DNA of 34,222 bases from Phlegmacium glaucopus (lineage: Eukaryota; Basidiomycota; Agaricomycetes; Agaricales; Cortinariaceae). Location of the stretch: positions 720,673-754,894 of the forward strand of contig MU130157.1 in assembly GCA_015039465.1 (NCBI GenBank), read 5' to 3'. Below, one piece after another: positions 1 to 10,382 of this stretch (within the stretch, counting starts at the first letter, position 1; each line of letters begins with the position of its first letter). The notes under the pieces were generated by a model. It was not told the origin of the DNA. It was given only the letters and a program-made list of their open reading frames with translations, and searched no databases. The translations under genes and the position numbers were made by a program.

Positions 1-470
1 GAGGTATGGCAAGATAGATAGCTGAAGCGAAGACTTGTGGGTCCATAGCCACAACAACAATGACAAAGCCTTTGACATAATGGGAGATGTGGCTGATGTG
101 TCCATAAACAGGCCGTTCTTGAAATGATGGACCAAAGATACGATCAAATGCAAGCCGATGACCGATGCGAATAGTAGATTGATCGCTTTGTTGTATCACT
201 AGCCAAGGGACAAATGGATGGTAGATGTTAAGGAGCATGTCGATAGTGTAAATGATAGACAACATAGTGGAAGACATTGAGGATATGATGAGCGATGAGG
301 ATGTTATCGTTGAACGAATGGTTTTGTTGACCAGGAACACAATTCAGGGCCGCTTCCAAAATAGGTAAGCAAATTCAAAGTCCGCTTATTTTCATGATGG
401 CAACTTTTTAAGCTTTGTTCTCATGCTACCAATCAGTATTGGTGCGCGACACCGTGTCATTCCGGCTCCT
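1..470 (-). repeat. Direct repeat copy 1, with an unrecognised minus-strand ORF
   Basis: This segment is homologous over about 450 bp to 3645-4100 in the same orientation. Both copies contain the same minus-strand reading frame, starting here at 278 and running off the window edge. Over about 93 codons it has no stop and no indel relative to the other copy. The deduced peptide includes shared blocks such as ISHYVKGFVIVVVAMDPQ and has a hydrophobic, membrane-like character. I do not recognise a family. It could be a fragment of a duplicated membrane-protein gene or of a transposon. This copy keeps more CpG dinucleotides than the second copy. Confidence 0.6.
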
Positions 471-524
471 CCGTCTATACTCCAAACCCATTACCACTTC
501 TTCGCCACTACCACTATTTCTTTG

Positions 525-975
525 TCATCATGTTCCCACTATCAGTCAGCACACCAGCCATGGATTATTCACCCCAAGAATGCAGGACCTTCCAGGAGCA
601 GAACGCAGCACTTTATATTTATACTTTATATTTTGGTTGCAATTCCTTTTATTATTTAAGTACTCAAAACTTGTATGTTTTCCTCAGTTTGAATATCAAC
701 CTAGTTTCCTCCTCCTATTCTTCCTCTAAGTTCCCGCAACTTCCAGTTCCACTCTGTTCCATTCTTACTCCAAAATTAGGACACGAAGGTTTAGGGTAGC
801 ACAGCATATACACTGAGGCTATAGTCCTTTTCTGTTCTGTGGTTCCATTCCAATCAAACTCCATCCAATACTCCGGAATAGAGTTCTTGAACTTAACACT
901 TATCCATTCCATGGTTCTGTTCCAATAAACTCTGTCCGATACTCCAGAATAGAGTTCCTTGAACTTAACAGGTAG
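525..975 (-). repeat. Dispersed repeat family R1, copy A
   Basis: The segment resembles 1795-2120 (same orientation) and 30120-30370 (inverted). Read on the minus strand, the copies share a recognisable peptide pattern: a VKFK-like block, a WNGT-like block, an acidic EEE stretch and a (T)KLIFELRE-type end. That points to a degenerate coding repeat rather than simple sequence. Within this copy a unit of about 70 bp, holding the VKFK and WNGT blocks, is tandemly duplicated at roughly 835-900 and 907-970. No family could be named. A transposon-encoded protein is the simplest reading. Confidence 0.5.
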
Positions 976-1191
976 CAACTATGATCAAGTAGCTGTCAGG
1001 AATCATTCAAAAAAATAACTAAATCAAGCAGGATACCAAATCACATAGTTCTTGAAATCTCAATTTCTCAAAGAGGAAGCAGCATATCATGTGACCATTT
1101 CCTCATGTTGCAAACCTCTGTTGAATTTTGAATACATTGCAGCTGGAGCACTGATCTGCAGTCAACATTACTGGAACTCTGCATTCAGAAC

Positions 1192-1440
1192 TAGTGCTTG
1201 AAAGTCCAGTCTTTGGGGTTTTTGACCCTTTTTTTGAGCTAGAACATTGCCATTAAAATTCCTCATCACAATTGGGGTGTGGGAACATAAAATCTCAGGG
1301 TCAGTCCAGTCTTTATCCAGTCTTAGGACCGAAAAAGTTTCCTTTTTGGGCACCCCAGTTGGGGTGTTGGGGAATTTTAACAGCAATGTACTAGCAGCAA
1401 AACTCACCAAAAACGCCAAAGACTGGACTTCCAAGCACTA
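1192..1440. mobile_element. hAT-like non-autonomous element (MITE), 249 bp
   Basis: The element is a long imperfect hairpin. The left arm (about 1192-1287) pairs with the right arm (about 1345-1440), and both termini begin TAGTGCTTG when read inward. It is flanked by an exact 8 bp direct repeat, TTCAGAAC, at 1184-1191 and 1441-1448. An 8 bp target duplication with termini of the TA(A/G)NG type is the known signature of hAT transposons. There is no transposase inside, so it would depend on a helper elsewhere. The short open frames on both strands are by-products of the palindrome. Confidence 0.8.
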
Positions 1441-1794
1441 TTCAGAACATGTTGCCTTCCTGCTTGAATTGTTGGAGCTTGAGTTTTGAAGTTTGAAGAT
1501 TGAAAGAATAGGGCAATAGCATATCAAATCATTCAATCTGTTCACATAAAAACATAGAAAAAAGGAAGAATGGTAGGTGTTACAATCCATTCTGGGTGAT
1601 TTCATTTCTGGCTCCGTCAGAGCTGCAAATGGAACACCCACTCCTTACTCCATAACATTTGCCTCTCTTCCTTGGCTTTAATCTGTCACCCTTCCACTCC
1701 AAAGGTTTTCCATGACATTCCAACCTCTCCACCATTACCCCAAGCTCATCTCCTTCCTTACCACTTATTAACATCCTTATCAGTTCCCTATGTT

Positions 1795-2120
1795 GTTTTC
1801 CCACTATCAGTCAGCACACCAGCATCAGACTATTCACCCAAGAATGCAGGAGTTCCAGGAGCAGAGCGCAGCACTTTTATATTTATCTTTATATTTTGGT
1901 TGCTATTCCTTAACATTATTTAAGTACCCCAGACTTGTATGTTTTCCCCAGTTTTGAATATCAACTTAGTTCTCCTCTCTTGTTCATCCTCTAAGTCCTC
2001 TGTGGCTTTCCGTTTTATTCCTCCTTCTTCCGGTTCTGAAATCAGGACATCATACACTGAGGCCAATGTCCTTTCTGTTACAGTCCAGTTCTATTCTGGA
2101 GTCATTCCATTATAAATTGT
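1795..2120 (-). repeat. Dispersed repeat family R1, copy B
   Basis: This copy is homologous to copy A from about 525 onward and to the inverted copy near 30120. The shared part includes the segment that on the minus strand encodes an acidic stretch followed by (R)TKLIFK. The minus-strand frame is interrupted by stops. A GAGGAT hexanucleotide run lies just beyond, at about 2247-2270. Confidence 0.5.
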
Positions 2121-2430
2121 TGTTTGTGTTGTTATGTAACACCAACCAGAGAGCAGTGGACTAGTCTTCAAATCAAAAGCCTCCCTGTTGTTTGTTTAGG
2201 GAAGGTATAACCTTGACTAATAACACACTTGAAAGGTGACTGAGGTAGAGGATGAGGATGAGGATGATCAAGAAAGAGTCTTCAGTAAGACTATAGCAGA
2301 TAGCAGTAGACAATAGGTTGACAGTAAAAGGGCAGAAAAAGCAAACTTGAGGGAGGAATTCACTAGAATTCCACTGAGATGATGACTGTAGGGAACTAAG
2401 AAGTAAATTGGGAGAAACTACCTATCCTGG

Positions 2431-3094
2431 TAGCCTCGTGACTGTCCCTTCCTAAAGAGGAAACAAGAACCCAGAGGGTTTCCTCAATAGAGGGCCTGGT
2501 GAAACTGAGTTTGAATTAGTAGGCAATCCCTTATCAGTCCAGCGATCAAGCGGCATCATTTGTTGTTTCCTAATAGAGGCAACCATATCAATTCTATTTT
2601 TAGTTTAAGACACTTTTGGAGTGGGTCAAGAGCGCTGTGCAAATATCCTCCTCCTCAATAGACTTATACCACATTAAATAACACCTATATCTTTTCATTG
2701 ATAGACCATGGCCTCAAATATCTGAAAAAATCCACAGCAATGACTCTTTCAGCCCTCAGCCAAGACTTCATAGCAATACAACAGCTTGCTTCAAAATTTT
2801 GGCCAAAACTTCGATTTTCTGAGGGACCTGGCTGTATTAAAGTCTTTTTAATGTATCTAGAATATGTATTGTAGCAAAAGAGGGCAAAGAGCAAAGAAAT
2901 CTGTGAGATGCATTCCCAAAACGAAATCAACTTTGATCCTGTTACCTCTATTAGGAAATAACAAATGATGCCACTTGATCACCAGACTGATAAGGGATTC
3001 TCTACTAATTAAAACTCAGTTATACCAGTCCCTCTATCAAGGAGACCCTCTGAGTTCTTGTTTCCTCTTTAGGAAGGGACCAGTCACCAGTCTA
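2431..3094. mobile_element. Mutator-like non-autonomous element with long TIRs, 664 bp
   Basis: Two inverted arms of about 153 nt, 2431-2583 and 2941-3094, match at roughly 85 percent or better by eye. Both begin TAG when read inward. The element is flanked by an exact 9 bp direct repeat, CTATCCTGG, at 2422-2430 and 3095-3103. Long terminal inverted repeats with a 9 bp target duplication are typical of Mutator-like elements. The 350 bp core has no transposase and only a short unremarkable frame at 2685-2930. A hAT assignment is less likely because the duplication is 9 bp rather than 8. Confidence 0.75.
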
Positions 3095-3103
3095 CTATCC
3101 TGG

Positions 3104-3644
3104 TACAAAAGAGCAGTATTTACACCCTAAGGATGAGGCTATGTAGAACAATAAAAAAGAAAGAAGTACATGCTGTCAAAGGAGGAAAGATGAAGAGACA
3201 ACAGCTGCAAGAAGAAAAGAACAATGGAAAAGAAGAAGGAACAATAAAAAAATCTGTAAAGTGTCAAAGTGCAAGAGAAAAGAAGAAAAGGCAGTGTGCA
3301 TAGTCCAATAGCAAAAATATATCAACTCCATAGCCATGTGGTCATGTCAAAATAAGAAAGGTCCTGAGTCAACACTTGAAAGGCACAGCCTTGTTCCCAA
3401 GAAAATACCACTTGCCCATAATCCCATGTTGCACAGCCTTGATAACACTTGACATACTGCAAGAATAATCCTCTGCTGCTGATTCATCTGCAACTCCTGC
3501 TTAGTTGTGATCCTCCTGGACTTCCTAAAGTGTGACAAAGAGGGTGGGAAGGATCCAGGTACCATGTGAATGTTGGTTTTGGCAGTGAATGATAAGATAA
3601 GAGGTAGATAAATGAGGATAGGGGACTGAGTGAGATTCAGGAGC
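3104..3644. other. Intergenic sequence, purine-rich at its start
   Basis: About 3150-3300 is rich in A and G on the plus strand, with many AAGAAG runs. The rest has no frame that I can support as a gene. A minus-strand open frame entering the neighbouring repeat at 3347-3787 shows no motif. Confidence 0.4.
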
Positions 3645-4100
3645 AAGGTATGGAAAGGTAGATAGCTGAGGGGAATACTTGCGGGTCCATAGCCACAACA
3701 ACAATGACAAAGCCTTTTACATAATGAGAGATGTAGCTGATGTGTCCATAGATGGGCCATTCTTGAAATGATGGGCCATAGATACAATCAAATGTGAGCC
3801 AATGACTGATGCAAATAGTAGATTGATTGTTTTGTTGTATCGCTAGCCAAGGGATAAAAGGATGGTAGATGTTTACAATCATGTCAATAGTGTAAACTAT
3901 AGATAGCATGGTGAAAGACATTGTGAATAAGATGAGTGATGAAGATGATAATGTTGAATGAACAATTTTACTGATGATTCAGGGCTGCTCCCAAAACAGG
4001 CAAGTGAATTCAAAGTCCGCTTTATTTTCATGATGGCAACTTTTAAGCTTTTACCCATGCTACCAATCAATATTGGTGCACAATACCATGATGTTTCCCT
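3645..4100 (-). repeat. Direct repeat copy 2, with an unrecognised minus-strand ORF
   Basis: This is the second copy of the repeat at 1-470. The matching minus-strand frame starts with ATG at 3921 and ends at 3637 (94 codons). It aligns to copy 1 without indels over about 93 codons, and many amino-acid differences are conservative (V/I, F/Y). Several others, R to C and R to W, correspond to CpG positions in copy 1 that are TpG or CpA here. Function is unknown. Confidence 0.6.
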
Positions 4101-4657
4101 TCTTAAAATTTGTGTGTTTAGCAGTGAAAACAAAAGAGATCCCACATTGTCAACAAGCAAGCTCTCTACTCCCTCTAATTCCTTACTTTTTTTCTGATTT
4201 TACTGCCAGTGGACATCAACAGAAACCAAAAAGCCTGCAAAAAAATTCAATTCTGACAGTCCTCCAGGATCTCCAGGACCTCAAAATGACCATTGTCAAC
4301 TTGCTTTTGTTGGTTATACAGAGCAATGGTGAATTTGGAACCTATCAAAACTTGATCAAAACATCCTTTTCATTGAAAGAGGCATGACTTTCTTTTTAGG
4401 CTGGAGATCCTAGAATATTGATTACTTCAATTCAAGTTGGTATCATACTATATAAGGAGACTCTTTTGAACAATTCCTGACAGGTGTCTAATCATAGTCA
4501 CTACCCCCCCTTTTAAACTCAGCTGTACCAGTTGGAGAATTGAGGATTCTCTGAATCTCTCCACCCTCATTCTCCAAAGGATAATTCTAATCAGAAACCC
4601 CCTTTCCGCTAGAAACCCTCCCTCCATCAACTGATGGGCTTATTTGTAGAAACCCTA
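4101..4657. other. Intergenic sequence without a supported gene
   Basis: Only short frames without motifs are seen (for example a minus-strand frame at 4448-4630). A short stretch near 4513-4540 faintly resembles the TIR region near 3005-3030, which may be chance. I see no RNA gene or element boundary. Confidence 0.4.
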
Positions 4658-4936
4658 TGTCGGAGATGAATCCAAATGTGCCGGAAGTGTGCCATGGACC
4701 AGTGCCGGTCTGCCCTTTCGGGCAGGTCACATGACCTACTCTCTGTCACAATATAAGTGGTATAATTATCTTATTTACTAGATAATTGTGTTATCTAAAA
4801 TGTGATATTTGACGACTAAAAGCTAAGTACACAAAGAGAAGAAGAAATACCTGCCTCGCACAAGGAGCAAGGGAGGGGTTTGGCCTGGTCTTGTCAGTAG
4901 TTATCGTCGGCATGGTTATTCGGCCAGCACATGACA
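4658..4936. repeat. Possible solo or truncated LTR
   Basis: The segment begins TGTCGGAGATGAA and can be ended at a CA dinucleotide after 279 bp. It contains a TATA-like motif (AATATAAG near 4751). The composition resembles fungal copia LTRs, but there is no matching flanking duplication: CCCTA lies on the left and ATGTT on the right. No second copy exists in the window, so this is a suggestion only. Confidence 0.3.
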
Positions 4937-5384
4937 ATGTTGGACCTCAAACATTTTGAAGACCGGCTATCAGCAACAACCCAGGTTTCCACGCAAGCAC
5001 TTTGGAAACCCTGGGGTGATCCACTGATCCTGAGAAAGGGTTTCTGGATAGTTTTATCCTTCCACGTCGACAGGAAGCATCAACGCCCAGATGTCTTTGA
5101 CTGATGCTTCCGATGGTCACGAGTCTAATATCGAAGTTCATATACAGGACTGTCACAAGCCTAACTTTCAGTGTCAAAAATCATTAGAACAATCAGACAA
5201 GTAATAATAGTACGTCATTTTGTCCACCTTCTTTAGATCACCTGACTCTCAGCACTCTCCAACCGCCCCTTCACGCCACTATCCATCTGGTATGCCCAGC
5301 CTTCCAGCTTCAGTTTTTTCTGCTGCACTGAACCGCTCTTTGAAACCCACTGCGTTGATGATCAGTACAACCTCTGATGACCAG
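4937..5384. other. Left flank of the gypsy insertion
   Basis: This stretch holds a small hairpin around 5077-5113 (a GAAGCATCA arm and a TGATGCTTC arm) and short frames without motifs. The last bases, CCAG at 5381-5384, are the left target-site duplication of the gypsy element. Joining this flank to 18076 extends a short frame by only about 16 codons before a stop, so the element did not obviously interrupt a gene here. Confidence 0.4.
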
Positions 5385-5801
5385 TGTAAGGAAAGTAATT
5401 CCCTTACGGTTGAACAATGGACCCATAAAATATTACCAGAATGGGATAGGGCCACCAGACGGCCCAACGAAGCATGTTATATTTAGTGTATGCCACACAC
5501 ATTTTCTCTCATTGTCCTATTTACTTAAATACTGGACTTTTGTACCGTAATAAGGCAGTGGATTACTCCCCCCCAATTATCATTCTCAAAGGATTCATAT
5601 TACGAGTCCTACCTCTATTTCTATAAAGAAAACACAAGTAAGCTACTCGGAGTAACGAAAGTCCGTTACCGAGGAAGGCTTGTGCTATCGAAACACAAAT
5701 CACCTGAAACCCCTTGCTTGAACTAGAGACGGGCCGATCCCTCTTAAAACTCTCGCACTTTAAAATATCATTTCTACTGTAGTACATACTACACTACCAC
5801 A
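5385..5801 (+). repeat. Gypsy 5' LTR, 417 bp
   Basis: This LTR matches 17553-18071 except for about five substitutions and the absence of the 102 bp tandem duplication. A TTGGAGCCCACCG segment beginning a few bases after its end (about 5804) is the likely primer-binding site by position. I could not assign it to a tRNA. Confidence 0.92.
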
Positions 5802-6102
5802 ACTTGGAGCCCACCGCGAGGGAGGTTCAAGCTCTCAAAAATCAAACTACTAGTAAACCAGCCCAGCTGAGCAAGCTACGCTAGCTCGGTTACTGCTACC
5901 CGTTTCAAACACGAATTCAGACTTCCAGATCTTCGGAAATCTACCTTACCCGGAATTGTCATATCCGGAACCATCAACCGATTTCCTATCTGAATCATCA
6001 GACGAAGAATCCATCACACACTTTCTGCCAGCCGTTTGGACAGAAGAAGAGATCAGCCGAGCACAATCAAAGCCTACGTCGAATATCCCAACAGATCACA
6101 CA

Positions 6103-7137
6103 ATGCCGAACGAAATTGAAACAGCCGCTAAAACAATGTCAGGAAGAAACCATTCTGCGGCACCAAAGTTTGACGGCGACCCGGAAACACTGACGGAATT
6201 CCTAGATGAAATAGAACAGCTAGCCGGTGAACACAAATTGTCAGCCAAACAAACCATAGAATGGACAATACGATACGCACCCAGTGACCAACGAAGGCTG
6301 TGGCAGCTAAAATCAGCAAAAACCGAAGACTGGGAGCAATTCAAAAATGAGCTATACGAGCTCTACCCAGGTTCGACCGCGGAAAGCCAGTTATCAATAG
6401 AGAGCCTAGAAACTATGGTCAACAAACAAACATCATGCAAAATCGCAAGTGCAAAAGAATTCGGAACTTACCAGCGCTCCTTCCTATCGATAGCAGAGTA
6501 CCTTAAAAGCGAATCAAAGCTATCGGAAAGGGAAATAAATTCGTTATTTATAAAAGGACTCGAAAAAACCTTTAAAACCGAAGTTATGGCTCAACTAAAA
6601 GCTGAGAATCCATGGCACCGCGCCGGTGATCCTTACTCGATAAAGGAAGTAGCATCTGCTGCCATATACATTCTCACATCCGATCCAAGTTCGACGCAGC
6701 ACAGTGAAGCTCCCTCGGCGAGTAACATCAAAAAGGAAACATACGATCTATCACAAGGCTTCCAAATTGGAGGCATGAGCATGCCAACCCTAATTTCAGA
6801 AATAGTAAAACAGCTTAACTTCCAAAACAGTGAAGGCCATAAATCTGTTCGCCTTCGCAGCAGCAACTTTTGTATATTCTGTTCAGATCCCGACCATTTC
6901 GTAAATGCGTGTCCTAAAGCAAAAGAATACCTACAAAAGGGGTTATGCCGAAAAGATAACGAAGGAAAAATTGTCGCACCAAACGGAGACCGAATCTTTG
7001 CCAAAGACGTTCCAGGAAAAAACATTATGGAGAGGTTGGATAATTGGCACAAGGGACGCGCAGACAACGTTGTATCTTCAAATTACCTAGGGACCGAGCA
7101 AAAGGAGCACAACGAATATGCTTGGAATACAAAATAA
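6103..7137 (+). CDS. gag: Gypsy Gag protein, truncated by a stop
   Basis: Gag forms the virus-like particle in which the element's RNA is reverse transcribed. The first ATG in the open frame is at 6103. The frame itself is open upstream, but without an ATG. The 344-residue product has a helical capsid-like body followed by a CCHC zinc knuckle, CIFCSDPDHFVNAC (C-x2-C-x4-H-x4-C, near residues 257-270), which binds RNA. The frame closes with TAA at 7135-7137. The same frame continues downstream with protease-like sequence, so this stop probably separates what was once a longer Gag-protease product. An older in-frame start upstream cannot be excluded. Confidence 0.8.
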   Translation: MPNEIETAAKTMSGRNHSAAPKFDGDPETLTEFLDEIEQLAGEHKLSAKQTIEWTIRYAPSDQRRLWQLKSAKTEDWEQFKNELYELYPGSTAESQLSIESLETMVNKQTSCKIASAKEFGTYQRSFLSIAEYLKSESKLSEREINSLFIKGLEKTFKTEVMAQLKAENPWHRAGDPYSIKEVASAAIYILTSDPSSTQHSEAPSASNIKKETYDLSQGFQIGGMSMPTLISEIVKQLNFQNSEGHKSVRLRSSNFCIFCSDPDHFVNACPKAKEYLQKGLCRKDNEGKIVAPNGDRIFAKDVPGKNIMERLDNWHKGRADNVVSSNYLGTEQKEHNEYAWNTK

Positions 7138-7968
7138 GACGTGACAGCGGCTTCGCAACGAGATGAAGAAGACCTCCTGGTGATGGAAAACTTGGTAGCA
7201 GCAACGCAAAAGAAAATTGATGATACATGAAAGAAAATGGATAGCAACAGACAAAATAGGTCTGCCCCAACGAACCAATCACGTGCCCCTACAAAAGGAG
7301 CTGCCAATGCCGGCACAGCACCCAAAGCACAGTATCGATACATTACACCCGTGGAAGACGCGAGTTTAATCAAAAAATTGGCGCACCTGATGCTAGATGC
7401 CCCTATCACAATTTCTTCACGAGAACTCCTATCGGTATCGCCTGATGTCAGATGATTTATTAAAGATCAGGTCACTACCAAACGTGTGGGAACATCAGCT
7501 CTCATAGAAACAATGCCCGATGAAGATGTCCGGATCCTTCTAAATAATGTCGCGAGTGATAAGCTAATTGTAGCAAAAGACGTGGAAGAGCTTAGAGCAA
7601 TTGACGTAATCATTGAAGGCAGACGTGTTGAAGCAACGATCGACGATGGCTCGCAAATCTTAACTGTTCGACAGGATCTTTGGGAAAAATTCAGCGTTCC
7701 GCTCCGGTCAGATAAAAAGTTAGTCATGGAGTCGGCCAACAAATCAAAGGAAAACACGATGGGATTAATACAAGACCTCAAGATAAATATGGGAGGATTG
7801 GATTTCTACGTTCAAGTGCAAGTGGTTAGGGATGGCCCCTTTGAGCTTTTGCTTGGAAGACTGTTCCTGACTCTCACAGAGGCAGTACACCAGTATTATG
7901 CCAGCGGCAATTCACAGCTCACATTAACAGACCCAAACACTAGTGAAACAATCACAATTCCCACAAGG
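7138..7968 (+). pseudogene. Gypsy Gag C-terminus and aspartic protease region, interrupted
   Basis: This continues in the gag frame after the stop at 7135, with further in-frame stops TGA at 7228 and TGA at 7453. The 7237-7455 block has the pattern YRYITPVEDASLIKK. The 7486-7968 block has a retroviral-type aspartic protease core with IDDGSQI as the active-site loop and a later LLLGR strand. TGA at 7453 sits where arginine is plausible, consistent with CGA to TGA. The block ends at the MITE insertion, whose terminal sequence supplies the TAA at 7984. Confidence 0.7.
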
Positions 7969-7969
7969 C

Positions 7970-8275
7970 ATCATCAGAAAAAATAACCTTGGCCTGGCTG
8001 GCTCTGGCTGCCCTGGCCTGCCCTGGCCAGCCCTGAACATCTTTGGCTAGGTTTAAAAATCTGAAAAAATGCTAACAATTATTTTAATATATTTAATATC
8101 TCAGCATCTGTCTTATGTAATTGTGTACTTTTTTTGAAATTGGGTGCTATAAATATTTCTGTGATTTGTTAGCATTTTTTCAGATTTTTAAACCTAGCCA
8201 AAGATGCTCAGGGCTGGCCAGGGCAGGCCAGGGCAGCCAGAGCCAGCCAGGCCAAGGTTATTTTTTTCTGATGAT
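7970..8275. mobile_element. Hairpin MITE inserted in gypsy gag-pol, about 306 bp
   Basis: Inverted arms of about 107 nt (7970-8077 and 8168-8275) are almost identical: I count one substitution and one difference in A-run length. They begin ATCATCAG, followed by an A-run and a CCTGGCC-rich stretch. The flanks show AGG at 7966-7968 and 8276-8278, a possible 3 bp target duplication, but the exact boundary is uncertain by a base. There is no coding capacity. The superfamily is not determined; a 3 bp duplication would suit PIF/Harbinger. The near identity of the arms suggests recent insertion. The gypsy frame is the same on both sides, 309 nt apart. Confidence 0.8.
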
Positions 8276-8277
8276 AG

Positions 8278-10096
8278 GAAACGGAACGACATAACGCAGG
8301 GTTTTTAGGGCTCGATGATTCATCCATAGGAAGAGGAGATACCCATGTATACAACCAAGAAAATATATTTATTACAGACTATTACGAAGACAAGCAAAGA
8401 GAACAAGACAAGCCAAGCATAGAAAAGAAAAATCAACAAGTCCTCGCCTATAAGAAAGTGGCTAACAGAATCAAACCGGTCGCGACAACCCTACCCGAAG
8501 AATTTAGAATGGTCAGAAAAGTGCCATCAGATCCCTTAGCCGAATTACCAACGCTCCCTACACGTCCGCCGGAATTCACACCGGGAAAGCGGTATACGCT
8601 AGAGAGAAAAGAAATGATGACAGTGAATAAAGACGACTTCCTGTGGCCAGAAGAAGAGAAACTGGTACATCACCTAATCAAGATACATGAGACTGCGTTT
8701 GCCTGGGACAAATCCGAGAAGGGAAAATTTTCAGATGATTATTTCAAACCAGTCATTATACCGACAGTTGAACACGTACCTTGGGTATTAAGAAATATCC
8801 CGATTCCACCAGGACTCTACGATAAAGTCATGGAAATCATAAAAGATAAGATAAAATCAGGCATATACGAGCCTTCCAATTCGTCGTATCGATCGAGGTG
8901 GTTCTGTGTGTTGAAAAAAGACGGAAAAAGTCTGCAATTGGTGCACGATCTTCAGCCTCTAAACGCGGTCTCAATCAAGGACAGTGCGGTCCCGCCTATG
9001 GTAGAGCCGTATGCGGAGTCGTTTGGCGCCCGGGCATGCTACGGCATGTTTGACCTATATGTCGGATTTGACCAAAGAAGTCTGGCTCAGCAATCAAGAG
9101 ACTTAACGACGTTCCAGACGCCGCTTGGAACATTTAGGCTCACCTCAATACCAATGGGCTACACCAACTCAATGCAGATCTTCCACGGAGACACAACATT
9201 CCTGCTGCAGGAGGAAATACCACATGTTACAGTACCCTTTGTGGATGACATACCGGTGAAAGGGCCAGCAACGCGGTATGAAATCGAAGGCAGCGGTTAT
9301 GAAACAATCCCAGAAAATAAGGGGATCCGTAAGTTTGTGTGGGAACACTTACAAAACATTAATCGAGTCATCCAAAGGATCAAGCATGCGGGAGCTACGT
9401 TCTCGGGATACAAATCATTTCCCTGCGTTGAATCAGCGGTTATCGTTGGCCATAAGTGCACGTATGAAGGCCGAATGCCGGACGACGCGAAGATACAGAA
9501 AATAATCAATTGGCCAGTTTGCAAGAACTTGACACAAGTCCGAGGATTCTTAGGCGTCTTAAGAACCGTTCGCATATTCATCAAAGGATTCACTGCTATA
9601 GCTAGGCCATTAGTAAACCTTACGAGAAAAGGGGTTGAATTCGAACTCACGGACGAACATTTATTTGCAATGGAAAAGCTCAAAGCATGCGTACAGAACT
9701 GCACGGCAATAAAAGCATTAGACTATGCAACTGATAGAGAAGTCATCCTAGCGGTAGACTCGTCATGGATGGCAGTCGGTTTCATTTTGTCACAGATCGG
9801 AGACGACAACAAGAGGTACCCTTCAAGATACAGGTCAATCACCTGGAATGAGACAGAGCAAAGGTACTCACAGGCAAAACTAGAGCTCTATGGCTTGTTC
9901 CGGGCTCTAAAGGCCGTCAAGATGTACATAGTCGGTGTCAAGAACTTTGTTGTGGAGGTCGACGCGAAGTATATAAAAGGGATGATTAACAACCCGGACG
10001 TCCAACCGGGTGCAACCATCAATAGGTGGATAGCGGGGATACTCCTATTCCATTTCAAACTCAGACACGTCTCCGCAAAAGACCACATGCCTGCGG
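8278..10096 (+). pseudogene. pol: Gypsy Pol, reverse transcriptase and RNase H part, split by copia
   Basis: This frame is open without a stop from 8278 to the copia insertion. It holds a linker, then a reverse transcriptase with the palm motif DLYVGFDQ, the segment LTSIPMGYTNS and the catalytic pair in VPFVDDIPVKG. RNase H of the Ty3 type follows, with AVDSS, AKLELYG and EVDAKYI as the acidic positions. Together they convert element RNA to DNA inside the particle. The frame runs DHMP and is cut at codon A by the copia element; the expected continuation resumes after 15146 as DGLSRR. No separate ATG start is evident, so it was probably translated as part of Gag-Pol. Confidence 0.88.
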
Positions 10097-10369
10097 TGTT
10101 GGAACTGCGGGAACCGAGGCGGTTCCGAGGTTGAAAAGGTAGCCGAGGAGCAATGCGCTCCAAGGCCCAAGGGTTTATGAAGTACGCATGGCGCGCGAGG
10201 CGCTGATCTGTTCTAATTCATCAACTGTTTAATTACTTGCTTCTATAAAACCCACAGTACTCTTTACAGACACAATAAACCCGTAGTCGTACTTTACTGC
10301 TACAAACGAGTAGTATATAAACTGTACGGTACCGTATCGAATCGATTTATTCTTGCTATAGTTCTTACA
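10097..10369 (+). repeat. Copia 5' LTR, 273 bp
   Basis: Same length as the 3' LTR at 14869-15141. It contains TATA-like motifs (CTATAAAA near 10246 and TATATAA near 10314) and an AATAAA near 10271 that could serve transcription and polyadenylation. It differs from the 3' LTR at four sites, each CG here and CA there. Confidence 0.95.
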
Positions 10370-10382
10370 GGTTATGGGCCCC
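10370..10382 (+). other. Copia primer-binding site, initiator tRNA-Met anticodon-arm type
   Basis: GGTTATGGGCCC begins directly after the 5' LTR. It is complementary to GGGCCCATAACC, the anticodon stem-loop of eukaryotic initiator tRNA-Met, rather than to a tRNA 3' end. Drosophila copia is known to prime from a half-tRNA of this kind. Confidence 0.75.

Noticed and set aside
1168..1489. Open frames on both strands over the hAT-like MITE
   Set aside because: The frames mirror one another because the DNA is palindromic; the element explains them.
4947..5177. Minus-strand frame of 76 codons left of the gypsy element
   Set aside because: No recognisable domain, no splice continuation and an uncertain start; composition only.
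5220..5486. Open frame crossing the 5' LTR boundary
   Set aside because: It starts at TTG and runs from flank into LTR. Without the insertion it would end after about 16 more codons, with no motif.
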